This document shows, one piece after another, positions 1 to 7,374 of a DNA stretch of 19,672 nucleotides. The notes under the pieces were generated by a model that was not told the origin of the DNA, made no database searches, and saw only the letters and a list, made by a program, of their open reading frames with translations. How positions within the stretch are numbered: the stretch's first letter is position 1; each line of letters begins with the position of its first letter. Source of the stretch: JAFLCA01 sp041907145 (lineage in GTDB: Bacteria > Bdellovibrionota_C > UBA2361 > JAFLCA01); the NCBI GenBank assembly GCA_041907145.1, contig JAYRHW010000134.1, forward strand, positions 1 through 19,672, given 5' to 3'. The position numbers were made by a program, and so were the translations under genes.

Positions 1-1
1 G

Positions 2-1459
2 CTGATTGTTTGTATCGATTGGCGAGTGGTTAAGAAGATTTTTGCGCCGGCGCTTCTGTTTGGGATGCTTGGTCTCTCGGTATACTCATTTATTCCTGTA
101 CGAGCCGGGCAGAACATTCCTCTTAACACCGGACAGGCTTCTACGCTTCAACGATTTGTTGCGCATATTAGTGATGCGCGGGATCGAGAAGCACGGGCTG
201 ACGTGTCAGGACAAGCCGATCTAGGCCTCAGCAAAGGCAAGCTAGTCAGCGCAGAAAAACTGGCCGAGCACCTGCGTATCGATGGGGCAGAGTTCGCATC
301 TCGATATTCACTCATAGCGATGCTGCTTGGCGCGGCGGGCCTCCTGCTCCTCTTTGCCTTCGAACGCAGGCTTGGAGGGGTATTTTTCGCGGCCGGCGTA
401 CCCACTTGGTATTTCTTCATGGGCTGGGACGCGGATCCTTGGCTGATACTGTTTGCGCTTGCGGCTATCGGTTGCGGGGTATGTCTCGCAGCTTTCGCAA
501 ACCTTGCCAGCTCACCGATGGGCCAGACAGCGAGACTTGCCGCTCTGTGTTGCCTCGTTTTGATCGTTCCTGCACTTAATACTATGGCAACACTCGAAGT
601 GCGCTCACTACGTACCTTCGATGTTGCTAGCGTCGTCGCAGCCCGAGAATTGCAAATGTTGCCGACCGGAACCGTTCTCGTCAGCGAGCCTTCCTGGTTT
701 TTGCATACCTATGCGCAGGTTGTTGAAGGAGTGCGGCCCGATCTGACGATTGTATATCAGCCTTCGATTTACTTGCCGCAGTATTTTGCTCGTGTCGCGC
801 TCGTTGATACGAACGGCGGGCACTTTGACTCCTGGGCGTCCGATCGCAATCACCCCCTAGAAATGATGCAGCGCATGGGGCAGTTCACTAGTTATGCCGC
901 TAGCCGAAGTCCCTTTTTCTTCGAACCGAATCAGGCTACTAACGAATTCTTCTCGACAGTGGCTCGATGGGAAAATGATGGATTGCCGTATCTCAAGAAG
1001 GGGGAGCCTGGGTACGTTCAACCTGAACTCGGTAAGAAGCTGGGCCAAAGCTTACTTGCCATGAGAGTGGCCATCGATAGCGAGTGGAAGGGGTTTCGAG
1101 CCGATTCTCAACACTACTTCGAAGGAAAGCTCACGACTGCGGCTGAGCTAATGCACTATAGCTCGGACAAGAGTCAGGCGCTTGAGCTCCTGCAAGCCGT
1201 TTGTCGTAACGCTGATGTTTGCGGCTTGGTTCCGACGAATAATCTCTCGACCTATTACATCGAGAACGGGAACTACCTAGAGGCGGCGGGCTTGCTCCTG
1301 AAGCTTGTAGCGCGCGGGAATTCGGATAATGCCGCGGTACGGAAAAACCTGAGTGCCGCCCTTAGTCACCTCGACGAAAACCAAGTTTTGGAATTGCAGG
1401 AGCGCACCGGTAATAATTCCTTACTGCAGCGCTGGAGGGCTACTCAGGCTTCCTCGTAG
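2..1459 (+). CDS. DUF2723/TMEM260-like membrane glycosyltransferase, C-terminal part (partial)
   Basis: The frame is open to the left edge, so the true start lies outside; the first internal start is a GTG at 26. Numbering from that GTG, hydrophobic segments lie near residues 5-23, 94-112, 115-135, 138-160 and 169-186, followed by a soluble tail of about 290 residues. After the first segment comes VRAGQNIPLNTGQAST, and after the last comes a domain containing LVSEPSWFLHTYAQ and EGVRPDLTIV. Both resemble the post-membrane region of DUF2723 proteins (GT117/TMEM260 group), which are polytopic, protein O-mannosyltransferase-like enzymes using lipid-linked sugars. The far C-terminus (about 365-470) is helical and TPR-like. 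The catalytic N-terminal region is not visible, so the activity is inferred from the C-terminal part only. A candidate terminator follows at 1533-1553. Confidence 0.65.
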   Translation: MIVCIDWRVVKKIFAPALLFGMLGLSVYSFIPVRAGQNIPLNTGQASTLQRFVAHISDARDREARADVSGQADLGLSKGKLVSAEKLAEHLRIDGAEFASRYSLIAMLLGAAGLLLLFAFERRLGGVFFAAGVPTWYFFMGWDADPWLILFALAAIGCGVCLAAFANLASSPMGQTARLAALCCLVLIVPALNTMATLEVRSLRTFDVASVVAARELQMLPTGTVLVSEPSWFLHTYAQVVEGVRPDLTIVYQPSIYLPQYFARVALVDTNGGHFDSWASDRNHPLEMMQRMGQFTSYAASRSPFFFEPNQATNEFFSTVARWENDGLPYLKKGEPGYVQPELGKKLGQSLLAMRVAIDSEWKGFRADSQHYFEGKLTTAAELMHYSSDKSQALELLQAVCRNADVCGLVPTNNLSTYYIENGNYLEAAGLLLKLVARGNSDNAAVRKNLSAALSHLDENQVLELQERTGNNSLLQRWRATQASS

Positions 1460-1532
1460 ATCTGTCGGGCAATTATTGAACACGTTCTGGTAGTTAAGGC
1501 ATCAATACCTAAGAATGCACTATGCTTGCGCG

Positions 1533-1553
1533 AGGCCCCTACCCAGGGGCTTT
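1533..1553 (+). terminator. Candidate intrinsic terminator after the DUF2723-like gene
   Basis: An 8-bp stem (1533-1540 with 1545-1552, rich in C and G, one G-T pair) closes a 4-nt loop (ACCC). Only a short T run (TTTA) follows. It lies 74 bp after the stop of the first gene and 51 bp before the M42 peptidase start, so it fits as a gene separator. The weak U-tract lowers confidence. Confidence 0.4.
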
Positions 1554-1603
1554 AGTGGGGAAAAGCTCCTCGAAATTGCAGTACTACAGACAAATGGTCA
1601 TAC

Positions 1604-2668
1604 ATGGAAAAGAAATCAAAAGACTTTCTCTTCAAATTGCTCACCACCCCGTCGCCCACAGGATTCGAACAGTGGATCCAGCGGGTCGTTCGCGATCAGA
1701 TGAAGAAGTATGCCGATACGATTGAGACCGACCTTCATGGCAACGTAATTGTCGGCATCAATACGAAGGCCAAGCGCCGAGTGATGCTGGCCGGGCACTG
1801 CGATCAAATCGGCTTCATGGTTAAACATATTACCAAGGACGGCTTTGTATATCTGGCGCCGCTCGGGGGCATCGACACAGGCGTGCTCTTTGGTGCGCAT
1901 CTTACTATTCACGCCGATAAGGGTCCTGTTGAGGGAGTGGTCGGCCGTAAGCCGATTCATGCTCAGACCGGCGAGGAGCGTGACCGCGCTAAAGCCGAGA
2001 TGGATAAAATTTGGCTCGATATTGGTGCCAAGAATGAAAAGGAGGCGCTCAAGCGCATCGCAATCGGCGATCCGGTAACTTTCAAATTGGGCGTGACTGA
2101 ACTGGGCAATGATTTGATTGTAAGTCCTGGACTCGATGATCGTGTCGGATTGTTCGTCGCGATGGAGGCGCTGCGGCTGTGTGCGGAGGGCAAACTGAAT
2201 GTCGGCCTCTACGCCGTTAGTACGGTTCAAGAAGAAGTTGGGCTTCGAGGCGCTCGTACAGCCGCATTTTCCGTTGATCCGGAGGTCGGCATCGCGATTG
2301 ACGTCGCCCATGCCTATGACAATCCGGGTCACGACGCGAATAAATCCAGCCCTTGCAAGCTCGGTGGCGGTCCTGGGATTACACGGGGACCACATACGAA
2401 TCCGGTCGTTGAGAGGGCTCTGGTCGCAGCCGCGAAAAAATCCAAGATCCCCTGGCAGCCCTCGCCCTCTTCCGGAATGCTTGGTAATGACGCGAATGCC
2501 ATTCAGGTTTCGCGTGGGGGCGTGGCCACTGCATCCATCGGCATTCCCAATCGCTACATGCATACCCAGGTGGAAATCTGCAGTCTCAAGGACCTGGAAC
2601 ATTCGGCGAAGCTGCTCGCCGCATTTGTAAAGTCCATCGATGCTAAGGCGGATTTCCGTCCTCTGTAA
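1604..2668 (+). CDS. M42 family metallo-aminopeptidase (glutamyl aminopeptidase / endoglucanase-type annotation)
   Basis: A 354-residue cytosolic di-metal peptidase of the M42 family, which forms large oligomeric (TET-like) aminopeptidases that trim peptides released by proteases. The metal and catalytic residues expected of the family are visible in order: H65 and D67 in AGHCDQIG, D178/D179 in SPGLDDR, the catalytic pair E210-E211 in VQEEVG, D233 in AIDVAHA, and H320 in RYMHTQ. The length is typical (about 340-360). The ATG at 1604 gives a normal N-terminus starting at the first helix; no strong Shine-Dalgarno sequence is visible. It is 31 bp upstream of the P-type ATPase on the same strand and may be co-transcribed with it, but no functional link is evident. 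M42 proteins are often mislabelled cellulase or endoglucanase; peptidase is the better call. Confidence 0.93.
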   Translation: MEKKSKDFLFKLLTTPSPTGFEQWIQRVVRDQMKKYADTIETDLHGNVIVGINTKAKRRVMLAGHCDQIGFMVKHITKDGFVYLAPLGGIDTGVLFGAHLTIHADKGPVEGVVGRKPIHAQTGEERDRAKAEMDKIWLDIGAKNEKEALKRIAIGDPVTFKLGVTELGNDLIVSPGLDDRVGLFVAMEALRLCAEGKLNVGLYAVSTVQEEVGLRGARTAAFSVDPEVGIAIDVAHAYDNPGHDANKSSPCKLGGGPGITRGPHTNPVVERALVAAAKKSKIPWQPSPSSGMLGNDANAIQVSRGGVATASIGIPNRYMHTQVEICSLKDLEHSAKLLAAFVKSIDAKADFRPL

Positions 2669-2699
2669 GTTTCGATTCACTTGAGCTACCCTGGCCGGC

Positions 2700-4568
2700 A
2701 TGACGTCGACCGAGACAGAGCTGTCTGAACAGGGAATAGTGCTTCGCTATGGACGTTTCATTGCGTTCCTGGCCCTTGGCGGCATCATCCTTCACCTGGC
2801 CCTTAGGTATGCCCTTCAGGACCCTGTCGGGGCAGCGGCTGTACCGCTCTATATCGTCCTGCTTCTCGGCGGATTGCCGATTATCTATGACCTGAGCATT
2901 AAGCTCTTGCGTGCCGAATTCGGCTCCGATCTGCTAGCAGGTATTTCTATCATTACCTCGGTTCTGCTCGGGGAATATCTCGCGGGATCGCTGGTTGTGC
3001 TCATGCTTTCGGGGGGAGAGGCTCTTGAGGCCTATGCAATGCGGCGTGCTTCGGCCGTTCTTGAGGTTTTGGCCCGTCGCATGCCCGCTATCGCACATAG
3101 GAAGCATGATGGCGAGATTGTCGATGTGCCGATCGACTCCGTAGTTGTTGGCGATACTCTTTGCGTCTATCCACATGAAGTCTGCCCGGTCGACGGCACC
3201 GTCACTGAGGGCAGAAGCTCGATGGATGAGGCCTATTTAACCGGAGAACCCTTCCAGATTAAGAAGACTCCCGGTACTGAGGTCGTGTCAGGCGCCATTA
3301 ACGGCGAAGGCATGCTCCACATCTCCGTTCTGCGGCAGGCCAAGGACTCTCGTTACGCGAAGATAATGCAGGTGATGGAGAGTTCCAAGCAGAGGCGCCC
3401 GCGCATGCGGCGACTTGCCGATACTTTGGGCGGTCTGTATACCCCGATTGCCGTGCTTATCGCCGTATTTGCCTGGGCCTTCAGCGGAGATGCAGCGCGA
3501 TTCTTGTCCGTGCTCGTGGTCGCTACCCCTTGTCCCCTGTTGATTGCCATTCCCATCTCGATCGTTGGCACCATTTCACTCGCGGCAAAGCGCAGCATCA
3601 TTATTAAAGATCCGGCGATTCTCGAGCAGCTCCCGCGTTGCAGGACGATAATTTTTGATAAGACAGGAACCCTGACCTATGGGGAGCCTGCTGTATCTGC
3701 CGTTTTGCCCGCAAAGGGCGCTAATGAAGAGCGAGTACTGCAGCTTGCTGCGAGTGTCGAGAGGTATTCCAAGCATCCGCTAGCTGAGGCGGTGCGTGCG
3801 GCAGCTGAAGAGAGGGGAATTGTATTGCTCGAGGCAAACGAGGTTCGTGAGATTCCCGGGCAGGGGCTGCGCGGGCGAATTGGCGACTCAACGGTCACGG
3901 TGACGGGACGAAGCAAAGTATCCAAGGACATTGCGGCACTTCTTCCTGCGCTGGCTTCCGGACTTGAATGTATCATTCTGATTAATGATGCATACGCAGC
4001 GACGCTTCAGTTTCATGATGCACCGCGAAGCGACACTCCGTCTTTCATCCAGCATCTTCCCGATCGTCATGATGTTACTGAGGTAATCCTGCTTTCAGGC
4101 GACCGAGCCTCGGAGGTTAGGTATTTGGCAGAGCTCGTGGGTATTCAGCGCGTCTACGCCGAAAAGTCCCCCGAGGAAAAGGTTGAAATTGTACGGGAGG
4201 AGACGGCCAAGGCTCCCACACTCTTTTTGGGCGATGGAATTAACGACGCCCCAGCCCTTCTTGCTGCGACTGCTGGAATCGCGTTCGGACCGCGAAGCGA
4301 TATTACCTCCGAGGCGGCGGGAGCCGTAATATTGGAGCCTACGCTCAAGAAGCTCGACGAGCTTCTGCATATTGGGGCGCGCATGCGAAATATAGCGCTC
4401 CAGAGCGCGGTTGGTGGAATGCTGCTCAGTATTCTTGGGATGGGGTTTGCGGCGGCGGGTCTTTTGACCCCCGTAGAGGGAGCAATCGCCCAGGAGGCCA
4501 TCGACCTATTGGCAGTTTTAAACGCGCTGCGGTGCGCGTCCTCGAGATATCGATTGAGCGACTATTAG
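2700..4568 (+). CDS. P1B-type heavy-metal-translocating ATPase, P1B-5-like (TPC / QExxD)
   Basis: A 622-residue inner-membrane metal pump. Motifs in order: actuator TGEP at 181-184; ion-binding TPCPL at 276-280 in the sixth membrane segment; phosphorylated D320 in DKTGT; the nucleotide-binding HP pair (359-360) typical of P1B pumps; LLSGDR at 464-469; hinge GDGINDAP at 511-518. Hydrophobic segments lie near 17-37, 46-65, 77-95, 96-110, 247-262, 267-290, 568-588 and 592-610, the P1B layout. There is no N-terminal HMA or Cys-rich metal-binding domain. TPC rather than CPC, together with QEAID at 598-602, matches the signature described for the P1B-5 group (Nia-like Ni/Fe exporters), but the C-terminal hemerythrin domain of Nia is absent. 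Cation specificity is therefore an inference. It lies just upstream of the bufferin-like locus, which has its own predicted promoter. Confidence 0.9.
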   Translation: MTSTETELSEQGIVLRYGRFIAFLALGGIILHLALRYALQDPVGAAAVPLYIVLLLGGLPIIYDLSIKLLRAEFGSDLLAGISIITSVLLGEYLAGSLVVLMLSGGEALEAYAMRRASAVLEVLARRMPAIAHRKHDGEIVDVPIDSVVVGDTLCVYPHEVCPVDGTVTEGRSSMDEAYLTGEPFQIKKTPGTEVVSGAINGEGMLHISVLRQAKDSRYAKIMQVMESSKQRRPRMRRLADTLGGLYTPIAVLIAVFAWAFSGDAARFLSVLVVATPCPLLIAIPISIVGTISLAAKRSIIIKDPAILEQLPRCRTIIFDKTGTLTYGEPAVSAVLPAKGANEERVLQLAASVERYSKHPLAEAVRAAAEERGIVLLEANEVREIPGQGLRGRIGDSTVTVTGRSKVSKDIAALLPALASGLECIILINDAYAATLQFHDAPRSDTPSFIQHLPDRHDVTEVILLSGDRASEVRYLAELVGIQRVYAEKSPEEKVEIVREETAKAPTLFLGDGINDAPALLAATAGIAFGPRSDITSEAAGAVILEPTLKKLDELLHIGARMRNIALQSAVGGMLLSILGMGFAAAGLLTPVEGAIAQEAIDLLAVLNALRCASSRYRLSDY

Positions 4569-4625
4569 CGTCTGAGATATTGTTCTATTTCTCACATCCT
4601 CATTAAATCCCAACACAATTTTTCT

Positions 4626-4654
4626 TTGCGAGATTTTGAAACACTTACTATAGA
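4626..4654 (+). promoter_or_regulatory. Predicted sigma70-type promoter of the bufferin-like operon
   Basis: TTGCGA at 4626-4631 (-35) and TATAGA at 4649-4654 (-10) are separated by exactly 17 bp. They lie in an AT-rich stretch between the P-type ATPase stop and the precursor gene. Transcription would start near 4661, giving an untranslated leader of about 107 nt that contains the dyad at 4672-4695. An ECF-sigma promoter, as used for some buf operons, cannot be excluded. Confidence 0.5.
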
Positions 4655-4671
4655 TTTACGACTAATGGGGG

Positions 4672-4695
4672 GATGCATATCGTCCGATCTGCATC
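4672..4695 (+). promoter_or_regulatory. Inverted repeat (operator or leader hairpin) upstream of the RiPP precursor
   Basis: Two 11-bp arms, GATGCATATCG (4672-4682) and CGATCTGCATC (4685-4695), are near-perfect reverse complements with one mismatch and a 2-bp centre. The dyad sits about +12 to +35 relative to the predicted start. In DNA it could be a dimeric-repressor operator. In RNA it would fold as a stem with a GUCC loop. No known riboswitch is recognised. Confidence 0.5.
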
Positions 4696-4767
4696 TTGGC
4701 TCTGGAGCTCCGGGGGAGAAGGAGTCGAAACTCTAGTTAACAAGTCAATTATTGCAACGAGAATAAA

Positions 4768-5088
4768 ATGAAAAACGGAAAATTGTTTTCAACCTTGACT
4801 GCTCTGACCGTAAGCACGTTCGCTGCAGCGGGTTTTGTCGTCGCTCCTTCGATCGCAATGGCGGATCATCACGAAGGTCACCACGAAGGCGCCGGCGAGA
4901 AGAGCTGCTCAGGTCAGAACAAGGGCGAGAAGCACTGCTCCGGGGAGACCAACGGTGAGAAGCACTGCGCAGGTGAGCATGCTGCCGCCGGTCATCATGA
5001 TGCGCATCACGATGCTCATCATGACGGTCATCAGGCCCAGGGCGAGAAGTCCTGTTCAGGTGAGAAGGGTTGCAGCGGCAAGAAGTAA
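4768..5088 (+). CDS. Bufferin/HvfA-like RiPP metallophore precursor, secreted, Cys/His-rich
   Basis: A 106-residue low-complexity protein. Residues 1-32 form a Sec-type signal peptide (KNGK, hydrophobic core, then APSIAMA before Asp33), so the mature part would be periplasmic. The mature region has five cysteines (47, 57, 67, 96, 102), each in a GEK-x-C-S/A-G context. The first three are tandem 10-residue repeats (GEKSCSGQNK, GEKHCSGETN, GEKHCAGEHA). A His-rich block follows (HHDAHHDAHHDGH, 76-88), and 14 His occur in residues 33-90. In HvfA and bufferins, such cysteines are modified by an MNIO enzyme and bind metal, notably copper. The MNIO and DUF2063 genes directly downstream support this role. 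The repeat differs from EGKCG, so metal and modification are inferred. The ATG at 4768 has a weak GAG-type ribosome site and the correct signal peptide. Confidence 0.85.
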   Translation: MKNGKLFSTLTALTVSTFAAAGFVVAPSIAMADHHEGHHEGAGEKSCSGQNKGEKHCSGETNGEKHCAGEHAAAGHHDAHHDAHHDGHQAQGEKSCSGEKGCSGKK

Positions 5089-5110
5089 GTTACCGCTTGT
5101 TATACCTAGA

Positions 5111-5136
5111 AGGGGTCCTTCGGGGCCCCTTTTTAT
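5111..5136 (+). terminator. Intrinsic terminator/attenuator between precursor and maturase genes
   Basis: An 8-bp GC-rich stem (5111-5118 with 5123-5130, one T-G wobble) closes a TTCG loop on a C-G pair, the exceptionally stable cUUCGg tetraloop. TTTTTA follows. It starts 22 bp after the precursor stop and ends about 70 bp before the maturase ATG. Partial termination here would give excess precursor over enzyme, a common arrangement in RiPP operons. No separate maturase promoter is obvious. Confidence 0.85.
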
Positions 5137-5208
5137 TGATAGTGTGGTACCAAGGTCTCGTAAAATTATCTTTAGATCTGTGTTTGTTCCCGCTAGAGTT
5201 CGACTTCT

Positions 5209-6057
5209 ATGAAAAATTTCGGATTAAAGCCGCTCGGAGCTGGGGCGGGACTTCGACATGCTCACTTCGATGCCATAATTGAGCAGCGCCCGGCGTTTCG
5301 TTGGTTTGAAATCATCAACGAGGACTTCATGGGTTTTGGCGGACGTGTGCGCGAGTCGTTGCAGGAAATTAGGCGGCATTATCCGATTATCGGGCATGGA
5401 GTCTGTCTGTCGATCGGATCGACGGATCCGCTTGACATGAACTACCTCAAAAATCTGCGTACTTTTTTGGATGAAATCGAGTCTCCTTGGACATCCGATC
5501 ACCTCTGTTTCACCATGGTCGATCATACGAACCTCAACGATCTCATCCCGCTGCCTTTTACACAGGAATGCGCTGACAATATCGTATCCCGAGTCAAGAC
5601 GGTGCAGGATGTATTGGAGCGCCCATTCTTGCTCGAAAACGTTACGCGCTATGTAACTGTCTCCGATCGCGAAATGACCGAAAGTGAATTCATTAATCAA
5701 ATCGTAACTCGATCGAATTGCGGGATCTTGCTCGACGTTACTAACGCTTACCTGAATTCTCAGTTTCACCAGATGGATGCCCTTGCATTCATCCGCTCGC
5801 TCCCTCTGCACCGCGTCGGACAAATGCATTTGGCCGGTTGGGAAACGTCGGATGACGGCTCGTTCATCGACAGCCATGATGCTCCTGTGCCGGAACCAGT
5901 TTGGAGCTTGTTCCAGCAGGTGCTTGAGCTTACTGGCCCCTCGTCTGTGCTGGTCGAGTGGGACAAGCATTTGCCGCCCGTCGAGAGGCTTCTGCAGGAG
6001 ACGGTGCAGGCAAACTCTATTATGGAGTCCATGTACCCCTCGGCAAGGGCGGCCTAG
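5209..6057 (+). CDS. MNIO (DUF692) family RiPP maturase, BufB/HvfB-like
   Basis: A 282-residue member of the multinuclear non-heme iron-dependent oxidative enzyme family (formerly DUF692), TIM-barrel enzymes that oxidatively modify cysteines in RiPP precursors. Family motifs run throughout: GAGLR at 12-16, RWFEIINEDF at 31-40, IGHGVCLSIGS with H63, WTSDHLCF with D97/H98, LLENV with E143-N144, GILLDVTNAYLN with D176 and N179, H187, QMHLAGW with H207, SHDAPVPEPVW with H223, and VEWDKHLP with E250. The conserved His/Asp/Glu set expected to hold the iron cluster appears complete. The ATG at 5209 gives the normal family N-terminus (GLKPLGAGAGLR). The stop is 2 nt before the likely start of the DUF2063 partner, implying translational coupling. 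The substrate is presumably the precursor at 4768-5088. Confidence 0.92.
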   Translation: MKNFGLKPLGAGAGLRHAHFDAIIEQRPAFRWFEIINEDFMGFGGRVRESLQEIRRHYPIIGHGVCLSIGSTDPLDMNYLKNLRTFLDEIESPWTSDHLCFTMVDHTNLNDLIPLPFTQECADNIVSRVKTVQDVLERPFLLENVTRYVTVSDREMTESEFINQIVTRSNCGILLDVTNAYLNSQFHQMDALAFIRSLPLHRVGQMHLAGWETSDDGSFIDSHDAPVPEPVWSLFQQVLELTGPSSVLVEWDKHLPPVERLLQETVQANSIMESMYPSARAA

Positions 6058-6059
6058 GT

Positions 6060-6950
6060 ATGGCTTTGGCAGCAGTCCTTTCGGCGATGCGTTCCCTCAT
6101 TCTCGACGCTCCGCCCCTGCCGGCTAACCAAGGCGATCGCATAGTAGCGCTGCGCGAAATGTTTCCAAGCCTGTCGCAGGATGAAGTCGAAGACCTTTCC
6201 AAGATGGAGCCGGCCAGACTGCAGATATATACAACGAGCATTTTCAACGGGGAGTCTGATCTGCTCGGATCCTGTTACAAAGCAACGGTGGCCCTGCTCT
6301 CGCGGTCGCTCGAAACGCGGGAAAAGAATTTAAATTTACTGTCGTTCGTTCAAAGTCTCCATCACTTCCATCCCTGGAAAACCGCCACGACCGAGGGGCT
6401 CGTCGAGAATTTCGCCCGCGGCCTTGCCGATCCGAGGATTGAAGTAGGACCGCTGCGGCGTGAGCTCGTTGAATGTTCCCGCTTCGAGAGACACCTCTTT
6501 TATGCGCGCCGAACTCGCTCCATTGATTGCGATCCCAAGGGCTCCTTGCAGCTTGGAGACTTGGCCGAGCTTACGGTCGGAGAGATTTTGGAACTGCGGT
6601 GGAGAATGCCTCAGACCGTATTTTTCGATACCTTCGCCTTTGATTTGGGCAGGTTTCTGGCAGCGTTCCGTCGCGATGGCTCGTTGCCCGCCGTTCTTGA
6701 TGAACGTGAGGTAGAGATTGTTTTCAGTCGCGATCGCGAAAATATGGTGCGATGGCGTGAATTTGAGCCTGCGCTCTTTGCTTACTTCCAGCGCTGCGGC
6801 ACCACCGGAGGGGTGTTAGCCGATATGGCAGGGGCGGTGTTGAATGATTTGCCCGAAAGTACTCCCGAGGACGAAGGCTTTAGAAAGTTTCTCGAAGCAC
6901 TGCGGTCCGCAATCGAGTGCGGAGTGATCGTGCTACCGAAGACGATTTGA
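6060..6950 (+). CDS. DUF2063 / HvfC-BufC-like RiPP maturation partner protein
   Basis: A 296-residue soluble protein. The frame is open upstream to a GTG at 5958, but the ATG at 6060 is preferred: it lies 2 nt after the maturase stop, follows a purine-rich AAGGCGG, and gives an N-terminus like DUF2063 proteins. The N-terminal domain contains MEPARLQIYTTSIFNGESDLLGSCY (about 49-73), matching the family's R-L-x-x-Y and FP-x-LLG region. The middle (about 100-150) has LHHFHPWK and an ELVECSRFERHLFYAR helix, and the C-terminus has the G-x-x-x-x-L repeat-like end of HvfC/BufC proteins. In related MNIO systems this protein partners the enzyme and helps engage the precursor. Divergence from reference HvfC is noticeable, so the family call rests partly on context. 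No DoxX-type BufD follows. Confidence 0.8.
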   Translation: MALAAVLSAMRSLILDAPPLPANQGDRIVALREMFPSLSQDEVEDLSKMEPARLQIYTTSIFNGESDLLGSCYKATVALLSRSLETREKNLNLLSFVQSLHHFHPWKTATTEGLVENFARGLADPRIEVGPLRRELVECSRFERHLFYARRTRSIDCDPKGSLQLGDLAELTVGEILELRWRMPQTVFFDTFAFDLGRFLAAFRRDGSLPAVLDEREVEIVFSRDRENMVRWREFEPALFAYFQRCGTTGGVLADMAGAVLNDLPESTPEDEGFRKFLEALRSAIECGVIVLPKTI

Positions 6951-6978
6951 CCCCGGGGTCCGGCACTCAATTGAGCGC

Positions 6979-7374
6979 CTAGCGGACTGGTATGGGACGA
7001 TTGTTCTTATCGACGGCTACCATCACAACCTCCGCCGATGTAACTCGAATTGTTCGCAGACAATCCTCTCCCCGAGTTGCCTCGACGTCGACTTTTATCG
7101 TGATTGAAGTTCTACCGATTTTTTCCGTCGTGGCGTAGAAGCTAACGACGTCTCCGACGTTAACCGGGGCAATGAATTCAACCTCCCGCATGACCTTGGT
7201 CACGAATTTCTTCGGCGCAACGGTTCGCGCATGCTGTCCGGCAGCCAAGTCAAGCAGACTCAATATATGCCCGCCAAAAATGCTGCCCAGCGGATTCGTG
7301 TCGCGCGGCATCATGACCAAGCGGATAGCCGGAACTCGCTGAGGGGCAGGGAGAGCATGCTTTTTGGGAGGCAT
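6979..7374 (-). CDS. Acyl-CoA thioesterase, single hotdog domain (YciA/BACH-like)
   Basis: A 131-residue cytosolic hotdog-fold thioesterase that hydrolyses acyl-CoA to free acid and CoA. Family motifs: MPRDTNPLGSIFGGHILSLLDLAAG (about 22-46), with the catalytic Asp in LLDLAAG, then MREVEFIAPVNVGDVVSFYA and KIGRTSITIKVDVEA. The length matches YciA (about 130). The ATG (complement of 7372-7374) is preceded on its own strand by GAAGG at a good distance, so the start is well supported. It is the only complete gene on the minus strand, convergent with the DUF2063 gene (28 bp between stops) and divergent from the GT39-like gene (60 bp between starts). No functional tie to either neighbour is visible. 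Confidence 0.92.
   Translation of the reverse strand: MPPKKHALPAPQRVPAIRLVMMPRDTNPLGSIFGGHILSLLDLAAGQHARTVAPKKFVTKVMREVEFIAPVNVGDVVSFYATTEKIGRTSITIKVDVEATRGEDCLRTIRVTSAEVVMVAVDKNNRPIPVR

Noticed and set aside
1460..1603. Promoter for the M42 peptidase
   Set aside because: TTGAAC near 1477 has no acceptable -10 at normal spacing, so I did not call one.
1616..2701. Long open frame antisense to the M42 peptidase
   Set aside because: It mirrors a clear M42 gene with all catalytic residues. The antisense translation has no domain and is rich in residues typical of shadow frames.
4897..4989. Regular 30-bp repeats resembling a short CRISPR array
   Set aside because: The repeats are in-frame decapeptide codons with no spacers and no cas genes nearby.
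4835..5212. Overlapping Arg-rich frame across the RiPP precursor
   Set aside because: It is the +1 reading of the repetitive precursor gene. The signal peptide and Cys repeats identify the other frame as coding.
5224..5970. 248-codon open frame antisense to the MNIO maturase
   Set aside because: It lies entirely inside the conserved DUF692 gene and shows no family signature.
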